From assembly GCA_031412355.1 (NCBI GenBank), contig JANOCR010000120.1, positions 1 through 17,299 of the forward strand: DNA of 17,299 bases, written 5' to 3'. Of this stretch, positions 6,190 to 12,934 are shown one piece after another (position 1 is the stretch's first letter; every line of letters starts with the position of its first letter). The notes below the pieces were generated by a model. It had not been told where the DNA came from, ran no database searches, and saw only the letters and a list, made by a program, of their open reading frames with translations. A program made the position numbers and the translations under genes. The stretch is from JAENVT01 sp031412355 (GTDB lineage: Bacteria > Actinomycetota > Acidimicrobiia > Acidimicrobiales > Ilumatobacteraceae).

Positions 6190-7191
6190 TCAGTGTGCGC
6201 GTGGCACGATCCAACGCACCTCGGTGCCGCGTGGTTCGCACGCTACGAAGTGCACGACACCACCCAGTCGTGATGCCCGCTCCCGGATGTTGCGCAGCCC
6301 GAGCCCGCCGGTCTGCGCTGTGCTCGGCGCCATCCCGACACCATCGTCGTTGACCACCAGCGTCACGTGATCTGAGCCCACATCGAGCGACACCTCGGTC
6401 CTTGTCGCCTCCGCATGCTTGGCAACATTCACGAGGGCCTCGCGCAACACCGCAAGCAGTTCCGATTCCATGTCCTTGGAGATGTTGCCCAAGATGCCGC
6501 CAAGCCGCAGCGTAGGACGATGCCCCAACAGCCGAGTCGCCTCGTTGATGCTGGCACGCAACGCTGCCTCCAACCCGCTGTCGAGCCCGGCTGGGCGGTG
6601 CAGCGTGAAGATCACGCCGCGGATCTCGCGGATCGCTTCGTCGATCTCGTCGACGACCGCCGACACTCGCTCGGTGCTGTCGGGCCGACCCGTCGAGGCT
6701 TGCAGATGCAATCCTGCGGCGAACAATCGTTGGATCACGCTGTCGTGAAGCTCGCGAGCGATGCGGTCGCGATCGTCGAGCACCTCCAGCCGTGTCGTCG
6801 CCTCGACGAGTTGAGCCGCCGTCTCCAGACGCTCACTGACATCGCGCACCGTGGCCACGGTGGCTGCTACCTCGCCACTCAGCGGACTGAGGGCGATCTC
6901 GACGGGAACCTCCCGGCCGGAACTGTGCAACGCGGTGAGCAACAACCCGCTACCCATCGGTCGCGCCTTCGGACTATCGGTGTAGCCCTTTCGATGAGAA
7001 CGATGAACGGCGAGCAACCGAGTGGGGATCAGTGTCTCGATCGGTTGGCCACGCAGCTCCTGGGGTGTCCACCCGACGATCTCCGAACAGCGCTCGTTCG
7101 CGTAGAGGATCACGCCGGCGGTGTCGACGACGACGACCATCTCGGGGATACTCTCGAACAGCGCCCAAGGGTTCCCAGCGAGGTCGTCCAT
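6190..7191 (-). CDS. PAS sensor histidine kinase (HisKA_3/HATPase, NarX/DevS-type)
   Basis: 333 residues, cytosolic, with no membrane segment. PAS domain ~10-120. HisKA_3 helices ~135-195 with phospho-acceptor His149 in ARELHDSVIQRLF. HATPase_c ~240-330: N-box REALVNVAKHA (Asn255), NDDGVGM and GGLGLRNIRER. It should autophosphorylate and pass phosphate to the convergent DevR-like regulator. In the PAS, His63 lies 17 residues before the Gly of PMG, the spacing I recall for haem-ligating His200 of B. japonicum FixL and His77 of E. coli DosP; the distal FixL Arg is Leu here. Gas sensing is therefore a hypothesis. The start at 7191 has AAGGA at 7196-7200. The open frame reaches 7770, but that extension overlaps the aldo-keto reductase and matches nothing. 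Confidence 0.92.
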   Translation of the reverse strand: MDDLAGNPWALFESIPEMVVVVDTAGVILYANERCSEIVGWTPQELRGQPIETLIPTRLLAVHRSHRKGYTDSPKARPMGSGLLLTALHSSGREVPVEIALSPLSGEVAATVATVRDVSERLETAAQLVEATTRLEVLDDRDRIARELHDSVIQRLFAAGLHLQASTGRPDSTERVSAVVDEIDEAIREIRGVIFTLHRPAGLDSGLEAALRASINEATRLLGHRPTLRLGGILGNISKDMESELLAVLREALVNVAKHAEATRTEVSLDVGSDHVTLVVNDDGVGMAPSTAQTGGLGLRNIRERASRLGGVVHFVACEPRGTEVRWIVPRAH

Positions 7192-7226
7192 GTGTTCCTT
7201 TCTAGCTGCTTCGCCGAAGTGCAACG

Positions 7227-8234
7227 TCAGTCCGAGCCGATCCGCATCTTCATCCAGGGTGCGGAGTTGTGGAAGTTGGCGACCGCACTGCCCGGCGCAC
7301 AGATCTTGTCGCACTCGGCGGCAATGTCGGCGGTGATCGCCATCTCCATCACCGGCAACAGATGCTCGAGTTGCTCGACGGACTTGGGGCCGATGAGGGG
7401 GGCGACGACTGCCGGTTGATTCATCACCCAGGCAATGGCCAGGTGAGCCGGGTCGAGACCGACCTCGCGAGCCACTCGAACGAATTGATTTCCTGCCTCG
7501 ACCGCTTTCTGACTGACGCGCTCGGCGTAGATGCCGCCGCGCAGCGAGGCGCGCGATCCCTCGGGGCGGATGTTGTCGTCGGCGTACCGACCCGCCAGTA
7601 CACCCATGGCCAGTGGCGACCACGGCAGCAGCCCGAGGCCGTACTTCAACGCCATCGGTACGAGCTCGTTCTCGACACGCCGGTCGAGCAGGTTGTACGG
7701 CGGCTGGTCGGTCACGAACGGCACGAGGCCACGCAACTCGGCCACCAGGACACCCTCCAGCACCTTCCATGCCGGTGCGGTCGAGCTGCCGACGTAACAG
7801 ACCTTTCCCTGACGGACCAGGTCGGTCAGTGCACCCAACGTCTCGTCGATCGGCACGTCGAAGTCAGGGCGGTGCAGCTGGTACAGGTCGATTCGGTCGG
7901 TCTGCAACCGGCGCAGCGACTGCTCGCAGGCGCGGATGATGTGCAGTCGCGAGTTGCCGCGATCGTTCGGCCCCGGCCCAGTGGGGTAGTGAACTTTGGT
8001 GGCGATCACGACCTCGTCGCGCCGGCCGCTCTCGGCAAGCACCCGCCCGATCACACGCTCGGCCTCGCCGGCCCCATAGCTGTTCGACGTGTCGATCAGG
8101 TTGATACCGCCGTCGAGGGCGCGGATGATCATTCGGCTCGATTCGTCCTCCGGCGTCGGATTCAAGATGTTGTCGGTACCCAGGGCCAGTGGCGCAACGA
8201 GCGCTCCGGTGCGACCGAGCCGTCGGTACTCCAT
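7227..8234 (-). CDS. Aldo/keto reductase
   Basis: NADPH-dependent oxidoreductase, 335 residues, full-length TIM barrel. The catalytic tetrad is complete: Asp48 (LIDTSNSYG), Tyr53, Lys80 (IATKVHYP) and His121 (LYQLHRPD). The C-terminal cofactor region IGPKSVEQLEHLL is present. The N-terminus MEYRRLGRTGALV is typical of the family, and GAGGTG lies just before the ATG at 8234; the open frame further upstream lies inside the dehydrogenase gene. The ATG comes 2 bases after the stop of the short-chain dehydrogenase, so the two are co-transcribed. The kinase gene follows 35 bases downstream on the same strand. The natural substrate cannot be read from the sequence. Confidence 0.92.
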   Translation of the reverse strand: MEYRRLGRTGALVAPLALGTDNILNPTPEDESSRMIIRALDGGINLIDTSNSYGAGEAERVIGRVLAESGRRDEVVIATKVHYPTGPGPNDRGNSRLHIIRACEQSLRRLQTDRIDLYQLHRPDFDVPIDETLGALTDLVRQGKVCYVGSSTAPAWKVLEGVLVAELRGLVPFVTDQPPYNLLDRRVENELVPMALKYGLGLLPWSPLAMGVLAGRYADDNIRPEGSRASLRGGIYAERVSQKAVEAGNQFVRVAREVGLDPAHLAIAWVMNQPAVVAPLIGPKSVEQLEHLLPVMEMAITADIAAECDKICAPGSAVANFHNSAPWMKMRIGSD

Positions 8235-8236
8235 GA

Positions 8237-8989
8237 TCACCTCGCTCCGTATCCGGCGTCGACGCTGACCATCGCGCCTGTCATGTAGCTGGCATCGTCC
8301 GATGCCAGAAAGCACACGACACGGGCGATCTCGTCAGGATCGGCGAGCCGCCCCATGGGCACCGTTGACGCAATCTGGGCCAGCAGCCGATCGGTCACAG
8401 CCTCAGCGCGTTCGGACTGCAGCATCGGAGTGTTGACCTCGCCGGGGCACACCGCATTGACGCGGATCCCGTCGGCCGCGTGATCCATCGCCAACGCGCG
8501 GGTCAGGTTGTGCACTGCGCCCTTCGATGCGCAGTACGCGGCCACACCAGCCGAGCCGAGATCACCCCAGATCGAACCGAAGTTGACGATCGCTCCCCCA
8601 CCGAGTTGCTTCATCTCCCGCAGCGCCGCGCGGCACATGAAGAAAGTGCCGCTGACGTTGACGCCCATGATCCGATCCCACTGCTCGTCGGTGGTGTCTT
8701 CGCCACTGGCGCGCACGATCACGCCAGCAGCGTTGACGAGCACATCGAGCCGGCCGAACTGGCCAACGGCGGTCGCCACCACACCGTCGCAGAACGCTGA
8801 ATCGGCGACATCTCCAGGGATTGACATCCCGACGACCTCCGCAGCAACCGTGGCCGCAAGTTCGGCGTTGCGATCGACGATCAACACATGGGCACCTGCT
8901 TCAGCCAATCGGCGAGCCGTGGCGGCCCCCATGCCGGACGCACCACCGGTGATGATGGCAACACGACCTGAAAAATCCATAGACCCCAT
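8237..8989 (-). CDS. Short-chain dehydrogenase/reductase (SDR)
   Basis: Classical SDR of 250 residues. It has the cofactor motif TGGASGMG at 14-21, VDRN at 38-41 (an Asp after the second strand, suggesting NAD(H)), NAAG at 86-89, and the catalytic set Asn111, Ser139, Tyr152 and Lys156 (YCASK). The PG motif CPGEVNTPM and the C-terminal MVSVDAGYG are as usual. The start is either the ATG at 8989 or the one at 8980; neither has a convincing ribosome site. First gene of a minus-strand run with the aldo-keto reductase and possibly the kinase. Substrate unknown; sugar or polyol dehydrogenases share this pattern. Confidence 0.92.
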   Translation of the reverse strand: MGSMDFSGRVAIITGGASGMGAATARRLAEAGAHVLIVDRNAELAATVAAEVVGMSIPGDVADSAFCDGVVATAVGQFGRLDVLVNAAGVIVRASGEDTTDEQWDRIMGVNVSGTFFMCRAALREMKQLGGGAIVNFGSIWGDLGSAGVAAYCASKGAVHNLTRALAMDHAADGIRVNAVCPGEVNTPMLQSERAEAVTDRLLAQIASTVPMGRLADPDEIARVVCFLASDDASYMTGAMVSVDAGYGAR

Positions 8990-9096
8990 CTTGACCCATC
9001 ACGAAACGGGGCGCACCGATACCTGATTCATGAGGTGAAAGGTAGGCGCGGTCCACGGCGTCTGATGACCGGCGCACCGTATCGGGGCCGTAGTCG

Positions 9097-9176
9097 TCAA
9101 ACGCTTGATCGCAGACGGTCAGGGGCCGAGCACCCGTTGCCGCGATCTTGCCAAAGTGTGAACACTTCAAGCGTTT
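9097..9176. repeat. Cluster of inverted repeats between the SDR gene and the small gene at 9210
   Basis: Three overlapping elements are visible. TCAAACGCTTGA (9097-9108) contains AAACGCTTGA, whose exact reverse complement TCAAGCGTTT recurs at 9167-9176. AAGTGT-GA-ACACTT (9154-9167) is a perfect inverted repeat. AACACTT-C-AAGCGTT (9161-9175) is a 15-base palindrome with one mismatch, centred 42 bases before the ATG at 9210. This looks like operator DNA, for instance for a TetR- or GntR-type protein, but no such gene is adjacent. The rest of this 220-base divergent gap (8990-9209) shows nothing else I can name. Confidence 0.5.
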
Positions 9177-9197
9177 ACTTGCCTACTCTTCGCATCG

Positions 9198-9203
9198 TAT
9201 TGT
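9198..9203 (+). promoter_or_regulatory. -10 hexamer of the small gene at 9210
   Basis: TATTGT lies at -12 to -7 relative to the ATG at 9210; TTTACT at 9174-9179 is a weak -35 at an 18-base spacing and overlaps the inverted repeats. Suggests a regulated, leaderless transcript. Confidence 0.4.
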
Positions 9204-9209
9204 CCGTCC

Positions 9210-9455
9210 ATGCAACTCTTCTGGACCTACACGCCGTCCCCGGTAGACAGAAGCGCCGCCGAAATGTGGATCAGCACCGCCGACTGCAGCGTCGTCGATC
9301 TGATCGCTATCGGTGAGCACTCACTGGCCACCTCCGCCAACCAACTCGGAGGGACGCGTCCACCGACGGTGACCATCCACCGGCACTCCGATCTCAGGAC
9401 CGATCTGGCGACCGCGTTGATCGACCTTCGTCTGCGCCTTCCACCGGCCCTCTGA
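9210..9455 (+). CDS. Small protein of unknown function (81 residues)
   Basis: I do not recognise this protein. Several features support real coding. It has a well-placed -10 and operator-like repeats upstream, about three quarters of its codons end in G or C by hand count (as in the neighbours), and it fills the gap between divergent regulatory DNA and the P450 gene. It starts MQLFWTYTPSP, has two Trp in the first 21 residues, and ends with a likely helix rich in Leu/Arg/Asp (SDLRTDLATALIDLRLRLPP). No signal peptide, membrane segment or metal motif is visible. An overlapping minus-strand frame (9227-9475) is the alternative but has no comparable upstream signals. Confidence 0.5.
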   Translation: MQLFWTYTPSPVDRSAAEMWISTADCSVVDLIAIGEHSLATSANQLGGTRPPTVTIHRHSDLRTDLATALIDLRLRLPPAL

Positions 9456-9489
9456 CTAACCGGGCTGTGGCACACCGAATTGGGCCATC

Positions 9490-9507
9490 GGCGCCCGTTT
9501 GGGTGCC
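9490..9507 (+). terminator. Hairpin after the small gene
   Basis: GGCGCCC-GTTT-GGGTGCC forms a 7-pair stem with one G-U pair and a 4-base loop, 34 bases after the stop of the small gene. No U-run follows, so it would be an atypical terminator or only an mRNA 3' end. The rest of the 115-base gap before the P450 gene holds only the P450 promoter candidate. Confidence 0.3.
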
Positions 9508-9536
9508 CGCGGAAGCCCGAAGCACCGACAGCGGTC

Positions 9537-9564
9537 TTGAACTCGTTAGGGACCGAACTAGCAT
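9537..9564 (+). promoter_or_regulatory. Promoter of the P450 gene
   Basis: TTGAAC (9537-9542), a 16-base spacer and TAGCAT (9559-9564). The -10 ends 7 bases before the ATG at 9571, so transcript and reading frame would start together. No ribosome site is visible, which agrees with a leaderless mRNA. Confidence 0.45.
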
Positions 9565-9570
9565 TGCCGG

Positions 9571-10851
9571 ATGCCTTCAGCCTCCGTCGACCTCGGTCGC
9601 GCTGACGCCGACATCACGGACCCGGACACGTACGTCACCGGTGTCCCACACGCGACGTTCCAACGACTTCGCGACACCGACCCGGTCAGCTGGTGGTCGG
9701 AGCACGATGGCGGCAAGGGCTTCTGGGCAATCACTCGATACGACGACCTGCTGCACGTCAGTCGCAGTGTCGAGACCTTTTCCAGCGCGCAGGGCATCAC
9801 CCTCGAGGAGATGGACCTCGATGATTTCGAGGCCCGGCGAAACATGCTGGAGTACGACCCGCCGCAGCACACTCGTTACCGGCGCCTGGTGTCGAAGCCA
9901 TTCAGCCGCCGGGAGGTGTACGCATACGAGAACGGCATTCGATTGTTGGCTCGTGCTGTCATCGACGAAGCGCTCGTCGGCGCCCACGAGTTCGATTTCG
10001 TCGAGCGGATCGCCAAGCAACTGCCCATGCGCATGCTCGGCACACTGCTGGGTGTCCCCGACGACGATGGCGACTGGTTGGTCGAACGTGGCGACGCGCT
10101 GCTTGGCAACTTCGATCCCGAGTTCACCGATCATCCGCTGGGCCTGACCGACACGGCCGAGTTCAAGTCGATCCCGTTCCGCTCACCCGCCGCGCTCGAT
10201 CTCTATCGATACGCCGAGCGCCAGGCCGAACTACGGCGCACCACCCCGACGGACGACGTCATCAGCGACATCCTTGCTCCGACGATCGACGGCGACCGGT
10301 TGACGGAGCGCGAGTTCAAGAACTTCTTCGTGCTCCTGGTCAGTGCCGGGAACGACACAACGCGCTACACGATGGCGGCGGGAATGAAGGCACTGATCGA
10401 GCATCCCGAACAGCTGGCCGAGCTGCGCGAGGCGGCGATGCGCGGCGACACTTCGTTGATGGAGTCAGCCGTCGAGGAGATTCTTCGCTGGGCCACCGTG
10501 ACCATGCACTTTCGTCGCACGGCCACGGCCGACGTGACCTTGCACAGCCGCGACATCAGGCGTGGCGACAAGGTGGTGATCTGGTTCAACTCTGCCGACT
10601 TCGACGGGCGTCAATTCGCGGACCCGTACACCTTCGACATCCACCGCACACCCAACGATCACGTGGCGTTCGGTCGAATGAGCCCGCATCTTTGCCTGGG
10701 TGCTCAACTGGCACGCATGGAACTGAAAGTGCTCTTCGACGAGCTATTGCCGAGGATCAGCGACGCTCGGCTCAACGGCCCGATCGAGCGGCTGCGTTCC
10801 AACTTCATCAGCGGCATCAAGCGCTTGCCCATCGCGGTGTCGGTGGCATGA
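9571..10851 (+). CDS. Cytochrome P450 (CYP124/125/142-like)
   Basis: Soluble bacterial haem monooxygenase, 426 residues. The I-helix oxygen-activation motif AGNDTTR is at 259-265, the K-helix ExxR at Glu303-Arg306, and the haem-ligand Cys375 in FGRMSPHLCLGAQLARME. The spacing of Phe367 to Cys375 (8) and the AGN[DE]TTR motif match the mycobacterial CYP124/125/142 group, which hydroxylates the ends of sterol side chains or branched lipids. In that group the loop before the Cys is normally Gly-rich (FGGxG), whereas here it reads Gly-Arg-Met-Ser. Needs a ferredoxin and reductase, not present in the window. The stop overlaps the start of the next gene (ATGA). Substrate unknown; sterol/steroid oxidation is only a guess from the family. 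Confidence 0.93.
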   Translation: MPSASVDLGRADADITDPDTYVTGVPHATFQRLRDTDPVSWWSEHDGGKGFWAITRYDDLLHVSRSVETFSSAQGITLEEMDLDDFEARRNMLEYDPPQHTRYRRLVSKPFSRREVYAYENGIRLLARAVIDEALVGAHEFDFVERIAKQLPMRMLGTLLGVPDDDGDWLVERGDALLGNFDPEFTDHPLGLTDTAEFKSIPFRSPAALDLYRYAERQAELRRTTPTDDVISDILAPTIDGDRLTEREFKNFFVLLVSAGNDTTRYTMAAGMKALIEHPEQLAELREAAMRGDTSLMESAVEEILRWATVTMHFRRTATADVTLHSRDIRRGDKVVIWFNSADFDGRQFADPYTFDIHRTPNDHVAFGRMSPHLCLGAQLARMELKVLFDELLPRISDARLNGPIERLRSNFISGIKRLPIAVSVA

Positions 10852-11582
10852 GTCGACGGCCACTGATCGGGCTCTCCGGACGGAGGTGGCCGGTCGAGCG
10901 CGTGCCTCATCTTCCCCAGGGCGCGCTACACGGGGAGGAGGTCGACCTGCACCTCAGCGAGTACCCCAAGGGCATCTCGGCGGTCGGTGGGCTGCCGGTG
11001 CAATTGACCCGCGATGCGGACCCCGCCGACATCGTCAGCCGGCTCGACGGTCTGGTGATGACCGGCGGAGCGGATCCGGATCCCTCGTTGTACGGAGAGA
11101 GTCCGCATCCCGAACTGGGCGAGATCGAGCCGGGTCGCGACGACTGGGAGCTCGGTTTGATTCGCGCTGCGCTCGATCGTCGCTTGCCGATGCTGTGTGT
11201 CTGCCGCGGCGCGCAACTGTTGAACATCGCGCTCGGCGGCACGCTGGTGCAGCATCTCGACGAGGCCGGCACGCACGCGCTGTGGACCACCTCGCGTACT
11301 GATCGGTGCCACGTTGTGCAAGTCAGCGCGGGTAGCCGGCTCGAGTCGTTGTACGGCACGAACGTCGCCACCAACAGCCTGCATCATCAGGCCGTCAGCC
11401 GACCTGGCCGCGGCGTGATCGTGACCGGCACCGCCGAGGACGGTGTGATCGAGGGCTTCGAGCTCGACGGACGCCCCGAAGTGCTCGCCGTGCAGTGGCA
11501 CCCAGAGATGCTTGCCGAGCAACCTGACCCGGCCTTCGCGTGGTTGGTCGACGAGGCTCGCCGCTTCGCCGAGACTGCCTGA
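10848..11582 (+). CDS. Class I glutamine-amidotransferase-like hydrolase (peptidase C26, PuuD type)
   Basis: 244 residues with the Cys-His-Glu triad of the family: nucleophile Cys119 in LCVCRGAQLLNIALGG, and His218 and Glu220 in VQWHPE. The substrate-loop motif MTGGADPDPSLYG at 71-83 is typical of gamma-glutamyl-GABA hydrolases, which release glutamate from gamma-glutamyl amines. The start ATG overlaps the P450 stop, so the two proteins are made together. That suggests the C26 enzyme acts on a gamma-glutamylated intermediate in the same pathway, but nothing else (such as a gamma-glutamyl ligase) is here to support it. The next gene converges with only 5 bases between the stops. Confidence 0.88.
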   Translation: MSRRPLIGLSGRRWPVERVPHLPQGALHGEEVDLHLSEYPKGISAVGGLPVQLTRDADPADIVSRLDGLVMTGGADPDPSLYGESPHPELGEIEPGRDDWELGLIRAALDRRLPMLCVCRGAQLLNIALGGTLVQHLDEAGTHALWTTSRTDRCHVVQVSAGSRLESLYGTNVATNSLHHQAVSRPGRGVIVTGTAEDGVIEGFELDGRPEVLAVQWHPEMLAEQPDPAFAWLVDEARRFAETA

Positions 11583-11587
11583 AAGAA

Positions 11588-12109
11588 CTAGAGGTCGATG
11601 GCTTCTATCGTGCGCATGATGGTGCGCAGGGAGCGGGCCAGGTCGTCGCGCTCGGTCTCGGTGAGGGCCTGGGTCACCAGCGACTCGTGTCGGTTGAACG
11701 CCGGCATCACATCGGCGACCACGTTTCGGCCCCTCGGGGTCAACGACGCCAGGACTCGGCGGCCGTCGGCGCGATCGCCCTTGCGCCGCAACAGACCTCG
11801 ACCCTCCAGGGTCTTCATCACTCCGGTCAACGTCGCCGCCGTCACCCCCGCCTCGGCCGCCAACGAACGAGCATCCATGTCACCCCAGACACGCAAGACG
11901 AACAACGTGGTGAAGGCGCTCCACGACAACTCGTGCTGCGACAGCACACCGCTCTCCATGTGATTGCGCACCGCCGTTGCGGCCCGGAAGATGTTCGACA
12001 CCGCCGCCAGCGAACGCATGTCGAGATCCAGATCGCTGAAGGCCGCACCCACATCCCGCTCGGCGCGCACCAAGTCGCGGTCGTCGTCGCTGGCGAACAA
12101 CAGCGGCAT
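11588..12109 (-). CDS. MarR-family transcriptional regulator
   Basis: 173 residues with a winged helix-turn-helix. The helix-turn-helix spans ~80-103 (ARSLAAEAGVTAATLTGVMK), followed by the MarR wing RKGDRADGRRVLASLTPRG at 109-127. Long N- and C-terminal helices would form the dimer interface. Acts as a DNA-binding dimer, usually a repressor released by a small phenolic or lipid-like ligand; the ligand is not readable. The ATG shares one base with the stop of plsC (TGATG), so the regulator is co-translated with the acyltransferase and may respond to a lipid or acyl signal, though this is inference only. I found no clear operator for it. Confidence 0.92.
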   Translation of the reverse strand: MPLLFASDDDRDLVRAERDVGAAFSDLDLDMRSLAAVSNIFRAATAVRNHMESGVLSQHELSWSAFTTLFVLRVWGDMDARSLAAEAGVTAATLTGVMKTLEGRGLLRRKGDRADGRRVLASLTPRGRNVVADVMPAFNRHESLVTQALTETERDDLARSLRTIMRTIEAIDL

Positions 12110-12885
12110 CAGCTGGCCTTCATCAACGCCAATTCGTCAGCGATCACCGCATGCACCCGATCACGCAACTCAGGCACGTCGTCCAACGTCAGGCCCACCG
12201 TCTCGATCGGCTGCAGCACACGCACCTCGGCATCGGTCACGCCGAATCGCCAATCACCCTTCTGCAACGCAGGGTGCGTGCCATCGAGGACCAGCGGAAG
12301 TATCGGCGTGCCGGTCTCGATGGCCAACCGGAAGGCACCGTCCTTGAAGGATTGCAATTCGCCATCGCTGCTGCGCGTACCTTCCGGAAAGATCATCACG
12401 CTGACATGCTTCGACAGGCGATCCTTGCACGAATCCATCGCTGCAATGACCGAATCACGCTTGCCGCGGATCAGCTTGATGTCGCCCGCCATGCGCATGA
12501 GCCAGCCGACCAGTGGGTACTTGAAGAAGTCGGCCTTCGACAGCCACTTCATCTCCCAGGGCAGCTGCGAGATCAACAAGATGTCGACGAAGCTCTGATG
12601 GTTGGCGACCACGACGTACGGGCGCCGTGGATCACTGATCTTGACGCCCGATGTGCGGAATCTCCACAGCGGGTTGAGCCATTGATGCACGACCGTCAGC
12701 TTGCGAAACAGATACCCGGCGGCGTAGCGACCCTTGTCGAACGGCGCGGTGACGACTCGAACAAATGCAACCAACGGCACCCACACGACGACGACGACAC
12801 CCAGCACCAGCCAGGCCCACAGCGACAACAGCGTCCGCACAATCGAATTGCCGAGCAATCGATGGCGAATGGAGCGGCCAGCCAT
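12109..12885 (-). CDS. plsC: 1-acyl-sn-glycerol-3-phosphate acyltransferase family protein (PlsC)
   Basis: Membrane-bound acyltransferase of 258 residues that transfers an acyl chain to lysophosphatidate or a related acceptor. One strong hydrophobic segment lies at ~17-45. Then come the catalytic HX4D motif NHQSFVD (His96, Asp101), the acceptor-phosphate motif FPEGTRS at 166-172, FKDGAF at 180-185 and LPLVLDGT in the fourth block. The start could also be the in-frame GTG at 12921, which has GAGG just upstream; I use the ATG at 12885 because CACGAT lies at -12 to -7 from it and it leaves room for the promoter of the divergent protease gene. Followed directly by marR. Confidence 0.9.
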   Translation of the reverse strand: MAGRSIRHRLLGNSIVRTLLSLWAWLVLGVVVVVWVPLVAFVRVVTAPFDKGRYAAGYLFRKLTVVHQWLNPLWRFRTSGVKISDPRRPYVVVANHQSFVDILLISQLPWEMKWLSKADFFKYPLVGWLMRMAGDIKLIRGKRDSVIAAMDSCKDRLSKHVSVMIFPEGTRSSDGELQSFKDGAFRLAIETGTPILPLVLDGTHPALQKGDWRFGVTDAEVRVLQPIETVGLTLDDVPELRDRVHAVIADELALMKAS

Positions 12886-12922
12886 GGGCACATCGTGGCA
12901 CGGATCGAGGTCAGCGCGCACA

Positions 12923-12928
12923 TAGCCT
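12923..12928 (+). promoter_or_regulatory. -10 hexamer of the metalloprotease gene
   Basis: TAGCCT is at -12 to -7 of the GTG at 12935, again the leaderless arrangement, in the short divergent gap with plsC. Confidence 0.35.
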
Positions 12929-12934
12929 CACGGC

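Noticed and set aside
7192..7770. N-terminal extension of the histidine kinase by 193 residues
   Set aside because: It lies over the aldo-keto reductase C-terminus, reads as Arg-rich low-information sequence, and the ATG at 7191 has a ribosome site.
7269..8288. A 339-residue plus-strand frame opposite the aldo-keto reductase
   Set aside because: Antisense shadow: no motif, and the reductase has a complete catalytic tetrad.
9546..9565. A possible DosR-like half-box (TTAGGGACC) before the P450 gene
   Set aside because: Only one half-site is present and it would be centred about 15 bases before the start, on top of the -10; likely chance.
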